Below, in pieces: positions 1-11,856 of a DNA stretch of 64,000 bases. The notes under the pieces are model-generated. The model was not told the DNA's origin. It saw only the letters and a program-made list of their open reading frames with translations, and did not search any database. Each line of letters starts with the position of its first letter. Position 1 is the first letter of the stretch. The translations under genes were made by a program, and so were the position numbers. Where the stretch lies: NCBI GenBank assembly GCA_002007465.1, contig LNAC01000768.1:1053983-1117982 (forward strand), in the 5' to 3' direction. Origin of the DNA: Ailurus styani. Its lineage: Eukaryota; Chordata; Mammalia; Carnivora; Ailuridae.

Positions 1-415
1 TCCAATGTTGCTATGTTGGCATAATAAACACCACAAAAGTCTCCCCCCCCCCGCCCCGCTGCGCCTTGTCAAGCTGGCGTCAGTACTCACCTCTTTAAAT
101 CATACTTAACCTCTCAAGGAAAATAATGGTTAAGTCGTTCTTCCACCTGAAATCATAATCAGTATCCACTGTGCAATCAAAAACATACCAACTCTTTCTT
201 AAAAAGGATATAAAGTTTCTCTATCCACCTTGGGTAATGTCATCTTCTAGCTGAATCACATTGATCCTCCGATATTTTAGAACTTAAATACTGAGATATG
301 AGGTTGACACATCTTATGTTAGATGATGGGGGAATGGGAGAGGGGAAACTGCAAATTAATTAATTAATGGGTTTACAAATAGATTCACATCAGAATAGGA
401 AGAAATATTTATAAC
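1..415. other. Unassigned sequence at window edge
   Basis: No gene or recognisable repeat is seen. A C-rich run lies near bases 43-57. The edge of the window may cut a repeat. Confidence 0.4.
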
Positions 416-419
416 TATG

Positions 420-2560
420 ATAATCCTCAGTTCTTCAACTGCCCGTGTGTTCCTAACTGCTATTTATAACTATCTTTCTGGACTACCCATTCCACATAGT
501 TTTCCTCTCAGCAATCACTTTGTCCATCCTAATTTTTTGCCTGGTAGAGTGATCCGAACTTTCTTCCTTGTGTGGCTGGGTCCATTAGCAGTCCTGCCTG
601 AACAGTGCTGTGTTTTTCAGCTGCCTTTTATCATTTGTCCTAGAAGTACTGAGCAGCCCTCCAGGCAATCATCTCCATTGCACACATGTTCCTTCTAACC
701 CAATTATTTGGTAGTAGCTCAATTTCTCCAGGATATTAGAATTATTCCCCAAAGCCAGTACAATGGCCCCCTTCTTTGTCCATTGATTCACTAGCATGAG
801 GAACCCAATTTGGCTAAATGGCAACTTCAACTTCAAATTTAATGGAACCCTTGATGGGACCCCTGGCAGAGGCACTCCTCCCTTGTGAACTAAGATGCCT
901 AAGATCAGAAAAGCCCAAATTCACAATTACTGGAAACAAAATTTTTGTTAACAAATTACGGAGGCATAGAAAAGAGAAATAACTCCCATTTCTATCTTTG
1001 ATTGCCAGACCTGTGAATACTGGCTAGGAAGAAACAGCACACCTGTTAATCACTGATTGAGTGAAACTACATTGTAAGGAAATTACCCAACCCCTCAAGA
1101 TATTTCCAAACAAGTGTGGTTATACTTGAGTTCTACTATTCTCTCAGAACAACTCCTTCGGGATGATAGGAAACATGGTAAGATCAGTGAATTCCATGAG
1201 CCTGATCTAATTGTCCCACTTCACTTGCTATAAAATTAGTTGTTTGGTCAATAGCAGTGCTGGGTGGAATACCATGATAATTAAGGCATTCTATAAATAA
1301 ATGAATGGGGTTCTGCCAAAAACATTGTGAACAAAGAATAAAATCTGTATCTAGAATAAGTGCTTATCCAGTTGATACTAATGCACTCTCCCTTCCATGA
1401 GCAGTGTGTTTCAATGTTATCAACCTGCCACCAGGTGGTAGACTGATGCTCAAAGAGTGGTGTTTTTCCAGAGTAGATTGGTCAGTCATTGGTGGCTGTT
1501 GCCAGACAGGAATGTAAGATCCCATTGCTGATCCCATGAATAATACCACTGCCAACATAGCCACTTGCATTGTGAGGGGACAATCTGACTAATATTGACA
1601 AAAATGGTTATCTTGTCCACAAAACTATGAAAATACCCCTAATCTGAGGTCACCTTTTGGTGACTATTTACATGGGTCACCAGTATCTTTATATTCTCTG
1701 CCCATTTGTAAAGATCTTCTCATATACCTTTACTCCAGAACTTATTGCACCAATTTTCCAGACCAGTTGTTTGAAAGACTCTGATCACTCAGCAAAACCA
1801 TTATTCACTACCTATAAATCAGTGTAGGTCCATAACTCTTAACATCTCTCATTCCAGACAAAATGAACAGCCATATGCATTGCTCAATAATCTGCCCACT
1901 TAAAGAATTTCCCTTCACCATGATCCTTCAAGGACACCCTGGAATGGGGTATTTTTGCACTCATCTATTTTCAGGTAATTTCAGCATTATCATATAGAAC
2001 CACCTGTCAACCAGATTCATTTTTTTCCCCTTAGTCAAATTCATAGGGAACTCCCTGTGAGGTCAAAGAGGCAGATTGAGAGGGAGGAAGAAAAGCAGCA
2101 GGAGTAGGAGACATGGGTATCTAAGTCAAATATTCATGCAACTTTTTTATGCCTTCAGGATATAGTTGATTCTGACTTTTTATAAACCAGATCATTTGTT
2201 AATGGAGTGCTGCTGTGCCTACCATTGAACCTCATGGTTCTGTAACTCAGATATATCCCACAGTTTATTATGATTTGGGAGCTTAGTTCAATGGCAGCAA
2301 ATCCATCTTCATGGATGGCTTACAAAAAATATCCATCCCAGAGCTCTCCACGAAAGCCTGAGCTCTCCTCACGAACATTTTTCTCACCCCCTTTAGTGAG
2401 AGGGGCGTCTTCCAGATCAACCTGTGAACAGAGTTTGGAATTGGCTAACCAGGCTTTATATGATAAATTTTCTATATCAATCTTTATCTCCCCTAAAAAT
2501 GTGGACACCTTTTATAGTATACCAGCCAGATTGTAGAATTTAAACTTCATTTAATGTAAC
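420..2560 (-). mobile_element. ERVL-type endogenous retrovirus remnant, pol 3' part (integrase and dUTPase region)
   Basis: Read on the minus strand, several short broken frames resemble the internal region of the mammal-wide ERVL family. About 1150-1600 resembles the integrase part of pol, and 669-875 resembles the dUTPase-like segment that follows integrase in ERVL. That order (integrase on the right, dUTPase on the left) fits a minus-strand provirus. Stops and frameshifts break every frame after at most about 70 codons, so nothing here can be functional. No flanking LTR is seen. The family call rests on recalled resemblance to the ERVL consensus, not a search, and the ends are approximate. 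Confidence 0.6.
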
Positions 2561-2890
2561 ACATCTTTGGGTCTAGGTTTTATAGTCTTATTGAAAGACC
2601 AATCATAGGATCAAAAGGCAAGAAGCAAAGACAAAGGGTAAATGTAAAAGTTGAAGGCAACAAATTAAGCTAATAATCAGATGACGTCTACAGTTATGTG
2701 TATGTTTTAAAGACGAAGGGTTAGTATTTACTAAGATATAATTATAATTTTTGAATGGATAAACTTTGTGGTTCTTTAATACTCACACAGGACCTCAGAA
2801 ATATCACAAAGGTTTATATTTGTTTTAATATACATATGCTTACAACTTCAGCCCCACATCCCAATGACCTGATGCATCAATTCAATTGAA
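2561..2890. other. Unassigned AT-rich sequence
   Basis: Nothing recognisable is seen between the ERVL remnant and the short LINE-1 tail. Confidence 0.4.
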
Positions 2891-2991
2891 AAGTATGGAG
2901 CTTCAGGGTGTGGTGCATAAACAATGAATCTTGGATCACTGAAAAAACAAAGTAAAAAAAAAATAAAAATAAAAGGAAGCATGGAGCTTCA
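2891..2991 (+). mobile_element. Very short LINE-1 3' tail insertion with TSD
   Basis: Bases 2906-2976 hold the last part of a carnivore LINE-1 3' UTR (a phrase like GTGCATAAACAATGAATCTT) followed by an A-rich tail. The flanks are a 15-bp direct repeat with one mismatch: 2891-2905 (AAGTATGGAGCTTCA) and 2977-2991. This is a severely 5'-truncated LINE-1 insertion of about 70 bp. Confidence 0.7.
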
Positions 2992-4517
2992 AAAGGTCTT
3001 TGAGGAAATATTAGATTCATTTTTCAACAACTTAGTTAAGTGCACGAGATAAAAGAATGATCACAGGAAGCCCCTTTTCACCACAGGAAAAAGATATAAT
3101 ACATCAATACTATTGACCAGTAGAGATAAGAAAGCCCAGTCTGATTCCACCCTAAGGTTAAAATGAGGAAATCTGTTCTTTCTCTGGTACTTTAAATGCA
3201 GCTGGCCAATAGACAACAAGCCTAATTCTCTGCCTTGGCCTACAAATGCTCTCTACTGCTTCCAGCTCTTGTCTTTCTCTTCTGATCCTCAGCTCCATGT
3301 TCTGGTTTTCCACACCAAAACTTATTTTGGTGTCCTTTTCAGCTGACCTGTTTGTTTTTTTCATCTCAGGTAAGAGAGAAACCCTCTGCCATAAGCAGCA
3401 GTTTCAGATATAATAAAGTCTGATTAATGAACCTCATAAAACTATAATTATAAAGGATAGTAACTAGATCTGTGGTAAGATAGAATGGTACAAGAAAACT
3501 CTCTGGGTCTTCTATAGAAATTATTCTTACTTCTAGTGAAACAGTCATGAGAAATTCTGGATTCTTCAGTCTGATAAACAACATAAGGAGAAATTATTAT
3601 AAGTAATTATTATTACTACATAGCAGTATAATATGGTAATACATTTCTTTTTATGATATACTGATCACATGCATGATCAAGGACTATTTCTGGGAAAGAG
3701 TCGCCTGCTTTGTTGGGCTATTAATTTTTTTTAGTTAAGTAAACAAAATGTGCAGAACATGCTATTTTCTCTGGCTACACTGGTCCTACAAACTGTGCAT
3801 GCGGCTGCCCCTCCTTTGTATTATATATTTACATATGTCACTATACATGAGCATTTATTTTTATAAGGGTCACTGGAAAAGATGAGAAAATAGTAGAAGA
3901 GGTTACTGGACATCATATGCTACTCAGCTTGTATTTGGAATTGGGTTTGAGTTCCTTGTTCTGGATTTAATTGTCATATGGTTAGAGGGATCAGTACCAA
4001 ATTCTGGCACTATTTCTTTTTCTTAAGTCACTGTGAGATTCTGGAATATACCCAGAAGCTAAATGAAGTCTTTTTTTTTAATAAAAAGACTGAAATTCTA
4101 GGGGCAAGTAGGTGACCCAATGTGAGGGCTATTCTTCCAGGCCAGCCCAGCATCTGGCACAGCTCTGACTTATGGAGGATCTCTGGCTTTGGGAACAGTG
4201 GAAGATGACACCCATGACAAAGATATTGACTTGTTCTTGTTGCAGACCATTGTTGACAGTGGCAACGACAAGTTTCCAGGAATTAGTCTGTAGGAATATT
4301 ATACTGACAAAGTAGGTCAGAGCAGAAGAGGAGAAAAATGGGGTTACCACATAGGTACAGCAAATGGTAGACTTTTTATTATAGCTTCTTGTCAAATGTT
4401 CTCTTGGAAATGTCTCTGAAATGCTAATTTTTTTGTTAGTTTTTACAAAGATCCCACCTATATGAGCAGGTATAGATGGAACCATTAAACTGTAAACAAA
4501 AAGCAAAGCTGAGTAAG
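2992..4517. other. Unassigned unique sequence
   Basis: No repeat family is recognised. The minus-strand open frame at 4129-4536 has hydrophobic stretches but no family match, and its start runs into a LINE-1 tail, so it is not called as a gene. A short A/T run at 4070-4085 is the only low-complexity patch. Confidence 0.4.
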
Positions 4518-4712
4518 TCATGGGGATAAAAGGCACAGCATAGAAATTATAGTCAATGATATTGTAACAGTAATATTGTAATGCAGCTCTATTACATTTA
4601 TGGTGAGCATAGCATAACCTATAGAGAGATGTTGAATCACTCTGTTATATCCTGAAACTAATGTAACATTGTGTTCCAATAATACTAAATTAAAAAAAAA
4701 TTTAAAAAAGCA
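4518..4712 (+). mobile_element. LINE-1 3' UTR tail
   Basis: The segment matches the carnivore LINE-1 3' end order: a 'TATAGTCAATGATATTG' phrase, then 'TGGTGAGCATAGCATAA', then 'CCTGAAACTAATGTAACATTG', then poly(A). It contains no coding part. Confidence 0.65.
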
Positions 4713-4956
4713 AATTTAACTTCCTTTGTCTGCATAGACTTGAAGGCCAGGAATCATAAACAAGAGCAAAACCCATAAAAACCCTTTCAAAGTAGTGATA
4801 AGTTTATTTGAGGAGGAAGAAAAATAAGCAGGAACTTTCATTCTTTTCGCATTTATTTTTAAATGATTTTTGTTGTACTCCAGAAGTATTTTAATTTTTT
4901 TATTTAAAAATATATTATAATATATTAAAAATATATATATTAAAAATATATGGTGG

Positions 4957-5162
4957 GGGGAGCCTGGGTGGCTCAATTGGTTAGGAGTCTGATTTCAGCT
5001 TAGGTCATGATCTCAGGGTCCTGGGATGGAGCCAGGCATTAAGCCCCAAGTCGGGTTCCACGCTTGGCGGTGAGTCCGCTTGTGCCTCTTCCTCTTCCCC
5101 TCTCTCTCTGTCTGTCCCCCTCAAATAAATAAATAAATTTTAAAAAAATAAATAAATACAAA
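4957..5162 (+). mobile_element. Carnivore tRNA-derived SINE (older copy)
   Basis: The head 'GAGCCTGGGTGGCTCAATTGG' holds the tRNA-like A-box region. The 'AGGTCATGATCTCAGGGTCCTGGGAT' part, the CT-rich stretch and the AAATAAATAAAT tail follow in order. It is more diverged than the copies at 6335 or 14569, with a small insertion in the middle. Confidence 0.85.
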
Positions 5163-6318
5163 CATATTGGGGAACTTGAGTTCATGGAGAATTTCTTTAT
5201 TAAAATCATCTCCACTACAAGTGGCTTCAGTAAAAGTAGGAATGTGGATTATTTGAAAATGCATTTTTTAAAGCCTTGATGCTTTTATTTTAGGCAATTC
5301 CAATAAGTTTTGTGTGTTGAATCTACTTTTCATTTGATTGATATGATTGATTTCTATGAACTACACGATGGCTGAGAGGTTATTTATGGCATCTGGCACT
5401 GAGACTAAAAAAGTAATCACAGGTTAAAGAAATTGATGGTATCATACTCTTATTTACTACAGATCTCTTCAAGGGGTTTCCTCAGTTTTATTATGTATCT
5501 CCCAATTAAAAAGCATGACAGAAAAAAAGATTCTTAGAGTAGGCGTGTTTAATTTGGCTTTACACATACTGAAATCATTTTGAAAGGGAAACCTGTTTAT
5601 ATCAAACAGATACAACTGTAGCACCAAGTACTAAATGCAGTAAACTCCTGTATTTATATACTTTCTGAGTTGAGTTGACCAGGAGGTGAAATGGACTTGG
5701 TAGTTAGTACATCTGCACTGGGGTCCGCCAGTGCCAGCTCTTTGGAAATCCAGAACGTGGCCTCAAATTGGAACAAAATCCTTCACTAAAAAGATGTCCT
5801 TCAAAATAGTCTGTTGTTATCACTGTTTTCATTAAAAAGTAAAATTTGTTCATTTTTAAAAAAAGAATACCTAATTTTTTCTTTAAATGTGTTTTGCTGA
5901 TCAGAAACATACACCCCTCATAAAAATTTATGGTTGTACATGGAAAACTAACTCCAAGACGTTGCTGTACTTTTGCACATGAGCAGACTGCTGGCAGCTC
6001 ATCTCCCTGATTATGCAAAGATGGAATTATAGCAAGAATTACTGACAGGCTGATATGTTTGGATTTCCCACTTGAAAAGTGGTGAATTGTTTCCTTTATG
6101 TTCTGTGACAAATGACCTACCTAGCTGCTTGGCCATGCAGAGAAGCTCGGAATGAGCACAGAAGCTGACAGGACCGCTGATACTGGTGAAGGCTGATTGC
6201 AAAAAGTAAATGTCCGCTGAAGAGAGATTCTTCCAGTATAATCAGGTAAATATTCTTGGAGTAATAAATGTTCCATGAACTGATTCTTGAAATTACTACC
6301 AAGTGTAGCAATAAGTTT
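5163..6318. other. Unassigned unique sequence
   Basis: No recognisable repeat, RNA gene or coding exon is seen. Minus-strand frames at 5704-6111 and 6011-6327 overlap each other and show no family features. Confidence 0.4.
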
Positions 6319-6554
6319 AAAGAACACTCAAACAGGGCGCCTGGGTGGCTCAGTGGGTTAAAGCCTCTGCTTTCGGCTCAGGTCATGATCTCAGGGTCCT
6401 GGGATCGAGGCCCGCATCGGGCTCCCTGCTCAGCGGGGAGCCTGCTTCCCCCTCTCTCCCTCTCTCTGCCTGCCTCTCTGCCTACTTGTGATCTCTCTCC
6501 CTCTGTGAAATAAATAAATAAAATCTTTAAAAAAAAAAAAAGAACACTCAAACA
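6319..6554 (+). mobile_element. Young mustelid-type SINE with perfect TSD
   Basis: The SINE body is 6335-6538. It has the 'GGGCGCCTGGGTGGCTCAGT' head, 'GGGTTAAAGCCTCTGC', an intact middle, a CT-rich stretch, AAATAAATAAATAAAATCTTT and pure A. It is flanked by a perfect 16-bp duplication, AAAGAACACTCAAACA, at 6319-6334 and 6539-6554. The near-consensus sequence and intact TSD point to a recent insertion. Confidence 0.93.
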
Positions 6555-6600
6555 TTGTGTACACTATTTAGAAAAACTTTAGAAATATGGTCAGTAATAG

Positions 6601-6690
6601 CATACACACACACACACACACACACATATATAAATACGTATATAATACATACATATATAGGCATATATATGTTTGTGTGTATATATAATG
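6601..6690. repeat. (CA)n/(TA)n microsatellite
   Basis: A CA run (about 6604-6625) grades into TA/CATA and GTGT repeats. It is likely to be length-polymorphic. Confidence 0.85.
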
Positions 6691-8349
6691 ACTAAGAACA
6701 GCAAATTGAAATGAAAATGTCAACTGTGAACTTTTCCCCTCTTTCAATCTTTGATTTAGGAATAAATACAATATTTAGTAATAGACTGTCAGGAGACTTC
6801 AATTATTTCCCCAAATTTTACAGTACACAGTTATGTATATGTGTAGTGAGCTACTTATGTAAGGACTGACATTTCTATTAGACTTCTTGATACCACAGTC
6901 ATCTTTCTTCTAGGAAAACATGTCTAGATCAGGGTTTTGAATTTATGGGGTATTGTACAAAGAAAAAAGAAATTGGTAAGGCATCTTGATAGGACAACAA
7001 GGTTAAGAGATAGATTTTAGGAAAGCAGGGTCTTGAGCACAGTTGCCTTAACAACAGATATAACAAAGCCAAACAAATACGAAGCAGTGTTCACAACTCA
7101 ATGTGGAGAGAAAATGAAAACCCAAACAGTTGCCCTGTTCTCAAAAAAAAAAGTAGAGCTTCCAGAAGCATGAGAAATAAAAAGGATTGATTTATTGTGA
7201 CTGGAACCCATCTTATAAATATAAATTTAGCCTCAGGAAGCATCTAACTATAGAACAGCCATGAGAGAATAGGGCAGTTCTTTCTGATCAAGCATTTCAG
7301 ACTGTTCCTATCAATCAGAACTATCTGAAGAAAGCTTACTTAAATTGATTAGATTGCCATTCTCATGTAGGTCAAAGATCCTTTAGAGTCTACACATGTG
7401 CAGATAAAATAAGTTGTTTGGTTTGACCACAAATTCTTGGAAAGTCCTAGAGACCACACAGAATGACGAGAAAAGTTAAACTATTCATGACTGATCTATA
7501 AACCTATAACCTGTCCTTTGAGGAAACAAGACACAAATTATTTCCTCATAACACAAATGATAAAAATGCAAGTACAAAATGGTGAAGTGTTTAAGGTCAC
7601 AGTTGGTTAGAAACAGGATATGAATTAAGCCTTTTAATTTCAAGTCAAATATTCCTTCCTTTAGGCCAGAATGACTTGTAACCTAAAGTCTTTTTCTCAT
7701 TCCTTTCATTTCTCTCTCCTTCATTTCTACGCCTTCAGGTTTTTCCAATATTTCTGCTAATGTCCAAATTCTCTTTCTCTTGTCGTTTCTCTCTTTTATG
7801 AAAACAAATCTTTGACATTTTACCTTACCCCCTATGCCAATCAGAAATTTAGTTATTTAGGCATTTTAGGATAATATTACATAATATTCCTGCAGTCAGG
7901 AGTTTTTGAATTTGAAATTATATATCTTCACTCGCCCTATACAAATGAATTGTGGTCAGTTGTCTGGATTTATGTCTATATTTCTTGAGCTCTAATAGTA
8001 TAACACAACTCACTTTTGAAATACATATATGAGGTTTTTTTAATTGCAGTTATTTTTAAAAAGAAGGTAGTCAGTCTTCTTTAGCCCCAATTATCATACT
8101 ATCATCTATGTCTGAAAAAGTTCTCTGAATTTCTTCCAATTAGGAAATAAGTAGTTTCTCTGGTGAAAATTCTTTGGAAGCTTCTACTCTTCAAAACTAT
8201 TATGAACTTGATGCAATAGCTGAGTATTAGCATTTACTAATTAATTCAATTATCTGCCAACTTCAATTAACTTCCTATATACAGATATCCTCTGGCGAAG
8301 AGGAGCAGAGGCTCTCCAACACAACTTTTCCCATCCCGATGCACTCCTT
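6691..8349. other. Unassigned unique sequence
   Basis: AT-rich sequence with no repeat family or coding exon recognised. Confidence 0.4.
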
Positions 8350-8360
8350 ACATGATTCTT

Positions 8361-8573
8361 TAAGGAAAAAAAAGATTTATTTACTTTAGAGAGAGAGAGA
8401 GTATGTGTGAGTGGGTGGGAAAGACAGAGGGAGAGAGAGAATCTCAAGCAGATTCCACACTGAGTGTGTAACCCAACTGGAGGCTTGATCCCAAGACTCT
8501 GAGATCATGACCTGAGCTGAAACCAAGAGTTGGATACTTAACCGACTGAGTCACCCAGGAGATCCAACTACTC
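8361..8573 (-). mobile_element. Carnivore SINE, minus strand, older copy
   Basis: The reverse-complement order is clear: an A/T tail at the left (GATTTATTTA), a GA-rich stretch, 'ATCATGACCTGAGCTGAA' and 'GACTGAGTCACCCAGGAGAT' at the right. Imperfect flanks 'ACATGATTCT' (about 8351) and 'ACATGAATCT' (about 8574) may be its TSD. Confidence 0.82.
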
Positions 8574-9482
8574 ACATGAATCTAACTGAAAATAAATCAA
8601 ATGCTTAAAATCATAAAATCTTATTTATTCAAGACTTTTCATTTCTCATGTATGTAGTTTTCAAATTAGAAGGTATCAAACCATGAAAAGAGCTTATTCA
8701 AAATTACAAGTTGTGTTTTCCTTGGACACCTGTAAGATTTGTTCCCCTTTGCCCTTACACAGCAACTCAGGCCAATTTAACATGTCATGTGCTACTTATT
8801 TAAAAAGGATATTATGTTAAGAAAATAGAAGATACCAACAAAAAAACAGAAGAAAGAGAAATTAAGGAGTCGATCCCATTTACAATTGCACCCAAAACCA
8901 TAAGATATTTGGGAAAAAAACTAACCAAAGAGGCAAAGAATCAGTACTCAGAAAACTATAAAGTACTCATGAAAGAAACTGAGGAAGACACAAAGAAGTG
9001 GAAAAACATTCCATGCTCATGGATCGGAAGAACAAATACTGTGAAAAGGTCTATGCTACCTAGAGCAATCTACACATTTAATGCAATCCCCATCAAAATA
9101 CCAGCAATTTATTTCAAAGAAATGGAACAAATAATCCTAAAATTTATATGGAACCAGAAAAGACCCCGAATAGCCAAAGGAATGTTGAAAAAAAAAACCA
9201 AAGTTGGCGGCATCACAATTCCAGATTTCAAGCTCTATTACAAAGCTGTCATCATCAAGACAGTATGGTACTGGCACAAAAACAGACACATAGACCAGTG
9301 GAACAGAATAGAGAACCCAAAAATGGACCCTCAACTCTATGGTCAACTAATCTTCGACAAAGCAGGAAAGAATGTCCAGTGGGAAAAAGACAGTCTCTTC
9401 AACAAATGGTGTTGGGAAAACTGGTCAGCCACATGCAGAAAAATNCTGGATCATTTCCATACACCACAACAAAAATAGACTC

Positions 9483-9688
9483 AAAATGGATGAAAGGGGC
9501 GCCTGGGTGGCTCAGTGGGTTAAAGCCTCTGCTTTCGGCTCAGGTCATGATCTCAGCGTCCTGGGATCGAGGCCCGCATCGGGCTCTCTGCTCAGCAGGG
9601 AGCCTGCTTCCTCCTCTCCCTGTCTCTCTGCCTGCCTCTCTGCCTACTTGTAATCTNAAAAATCTTTAAAAAAAAAATGGATGAAAGG
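9483..9688 (+). mobile_element. Mustelid-type SINE inside LINE-1 ORF2, with perfect TSD
   Basis: The SINE body is 9498-9673. A perfect 15-bp duplication, AAAATGGATGAAAGG, flanks it (9483-9497 and 9674-9688). The usual CT-rich and AAATAAAT segment is missing at the single N (9657), so the 3' part of the body was probably lost in assembly, not in nature. Confidence 0.9.
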
Positions 9689-10279
9689 CCTCCATGTGAG
9701 ACAGGAATCCATCAAAATCCTTGAGGAGAACACAGGCAGCAACCTCTTCGACCTCAACCGCAGCAACTTCTTCCTAGGAACCTCACCAAAGGCAAGGGAA
9801 GCAAGGGCAAAAATGAACTATTGGGACTTCATCAAGATTAAAAGCTTCTTCACAGCAAAGGAAACAGTCAACAAAACCAAAAGACAACTGACAAAATGGG
9901 AGAAGATATTTGCAAATGACATATCAGATAAAGGGCTAGTATCCAAAATCTATAAAGAGCTTCTCAAACTCAACACCCATAAAACAAATAACCCAGTCAA
10001 GAAATGGGCAGTAGACATGAACAGACATTTCTCCAAAGAAGACATCCAAATGGCCAACAGACACATGAGAAAGTGTTCAACATCACTTGGCATCAGGGAA
10101 ATACATATCAAAACCTCAGTGAGATACCACCTCACACCTGTCAGAATGGCTAAAATTAACAAGTCAGGAAACGACAGATGTTGGCGAGGTTGCGGAGAAA
10201 GGGGAACCCTCCTACACTGCTTGGTGGGAATGTAAGCTCGGCAGTCACTCTGGAAAACAGTATGGAGGTTCCTCAAAAA

Positions 10280-10426
10280 GTTGAAAATAGAGCTACCCTA
10301 TGACCCAGCAATCGCACTACTGGGTATTTATCCTAAAGACACAAAGGTAGTGNGTTGAAAATAGAGCTACCCTATGACCCAGCAATCGCACTACTGGGTA
10401 TTTACCCTAAAGATACAAAGGTAGTG
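10280..10426 (+). repeat. 73-bp direct duplication around a single N (assembly join)
   Basis: Bases 10280-10352 recur at 10354-10426, separated only by N at 10353. The copies differ at two bases. This fits two contig ends or alleles placed side by side better than a real tandem duplication. Confidence 0.8.
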
Positions 10427-10929
10427 ATCCTCAGGGGCACGTGCACCCGAATGTTTATAGCAGCAATGTCCACAATAGCCAAACTATGGAAAGAACCTAG
10501 ATGTCCATCAACAGATGAATGGATAAAGAAGAAGTGGTATATATATATACAATGGAATACTCTGCAGCCATCAAAAGAAATGAAATCTTGCTGTTTGCAA
10601 CGACAAGGATGGAACTAGAGAGGGTATTATGCTAAGCGAAATAAGTCAATCAGAGAAAGACAAATATCATATGATCTCTCTGATATGAGGAACTTGGGGG
10701 GCAGGGCAGGGGGTCATGGGGGTAGGGAGAGAAAAAATGAAACCAGATAGGATCGGGAAGGAGACAAACCATAAGACACTCTTAATCTCATGAAACAAAC
10801 TGAGGGTTACTGGGCGGTGGGAGGGTAGGGATAGGGTGGATGGGTTACTGACACTGGGGAGGGTTTGTGCTATGGTGAGTGCTGTGAAAGGTGTAAGCCT
10901 GATGAGTCACAGACCTGTACCCCTGGGGC

Positions 10930-10930
10930 A

Positions 10931-10979
<49 letters not shown>
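10930..10979 (+). repeat. (AAT)n microsatellite in LINE-1 tail
   Basis: About 16 AAT/ATA units follow directly after the LINE-1 3' end. Shorter versions follow the same LINE-1 end at 41309 and 46478, so the tract arises from the LINE-1 tail. Confidence 0.9.
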
Positions 10980-10980
<1 letters not shown>

Positions 10981-11033
10981 CTATCAAGAATGTTAATTGA
11001 AATTAAAATAAAAACTTTAAAATAAGATACTGC

Positions 11034-11210
11034 CAGGGCACCTCAGTGGCTCAGTCAGTTAGGCATCCAAATCTTGATTTTAGCTCAGGTCATGATCTTA
11101 GGGTCATGAGATCAAGCCGTGTGAGCACAGAGTCTACTTGTCCCTCTCAATCTGCTCCTCCCTGCATTCAAGTTCAATCTCTCTCTCAAATAAATAAATC
11201 TTAAAAAATA
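11034..11210 (+). mobile_element. Carnivore SINE, moderately diverged
   Basis: Head 'GGGCACCTCAGTGGCTCAGT', core 'AGCTCAGGTCATGATCTTAG' and an AAATAAATAAATC tail. The flanks 'AAAATAAGATACTGCCA' and 'AAAATAAAATACTATCA' resemble an aged TSD. The 15-mer AAATACTATCAAGAA occurs at both 10976 and 11211, which also suggests a duplicated target. Confidence 0.8.
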
Positions 11211-11218
11211 AAATACTA

Positions 11219-11856
11219 TCAAGAAAATGAATAGACAAGCCATATACCAGAAAACACTATATTTGCAATACATATTTCTGACAAAGAACTTATATCCAGA
11301 GTAATATGGAGCTTCTAAATTCAATAACAAAATATATTAACTTTTAAAATACACGAATTTGAGGAAGATTCCGTAATGTTAAACAGATCAATTTGCCAAG
11401 AAATCACAGCAACCCTAAATGTGTAAATGCGCTGCATGAATCTGGATTAGAATGAAGAAAACATAGCTATGAAGATCAATATCCGGCAATTGATGAAATT
11501 TTAATATGAACATGGATGTACCTTGAAAACAGAAAACATTATGCTAAGTGATAGAAGCCAGTCACAAAAGACCACATATCGTATTATTCCATTACGTGAC
11601 ATATCCAAATCAGGCAAATCTGCAGAGACTGCCAGGAGATTAGTGCTCACTTGGGGCTGGAGCAGATGGATGATTGGGTAGAGGGTGCAGCTAAAGTAGA
11701 AGAGGTTTCTTTCTGAGGTGATGAAATGTTCTCAAATTGTCCTGATGGGCACATATATCTGTGAATATTTTTGAATCCTTGTTTTTTTTTCCTCTTAAAA
11801 TGATGGATTGTACAGTGTGTGAATTTCATTCTCAATAAAGATGTCATTAAAAAAAA
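11219..11856 (+). mobile_element. Older LINE-1 ORF2 end and 3' UTR with poly(A)
   Basis: The left part resembles a degraded ORF2 C-terminal region ('GACAAAGAACTTATATCCAG'). The 3' UTR carries 'GTGAATTTCATTCTCAATAAAG' and a 10-A tail followed by the right-hand TSD. It is clearly more diverged than the LINE-1 at 8835. Confidence 0.65.

Larger units (their letters stand above)
8835..10929 (+). mobile_element. Young LINE-1, ORF2 C-terminal part and 3' UTR, 5'-truncated
   Basis: The sequence begins in ORF2 after the reverse-transcriptase core. The open frame 8909-9478 includes the '[19 protein letters not shown]' motif typical of LINE-1 ORF2. Later frames (9681-10235, 10355-10618) cover the C-terminal end, including '[20 protein letters not shown]'. 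The frame is broken by a SINE (9498-9673), single N bases (9445, 9657, 10353) and a stop near 10234. The 3' UTR includes 'CATAAGACACTCTTAATCTC' and ends at 'CCTGTACCCCTGGGGCAAAT'. It is not autonomous because the 5' end, ORF1, the endonuclease and most of the RT are absent. Confidence 0.85.

Noticed and set aside
3158..3364. Minus-strand frame with charged, coiled-coil-like residues near a possible splice-like site
   Set aside because: Short, no family match, and the neighbouring frames do not continue it. Too weak to call an exon.
4129..4536. Minus-strand open frame of 135 codons with hydrophobic segments, followed by an A-run
   Set aside because: The start lies in a LINE-1 3' UTR tail, no family motif is recognised, and the hydrophobicity fits AT-rich non-coding sequence. 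It might be a decayed receptor or retrocopy, but nothing specific supports that.
6335..6410. tRNA genes in the SINE heads
   Set aside because: The heads are tRNA-derived but are parts of dispersed SINEs with CT-rich and A-rich 3' parts. They do not form complete tRNA genes.
8909..10618. Long plus-strand frames that look like a real gene
   Set aside because: They are LINE-1 ORF2 C-terminal sequence interrupted by a SINE, N bases and stops.
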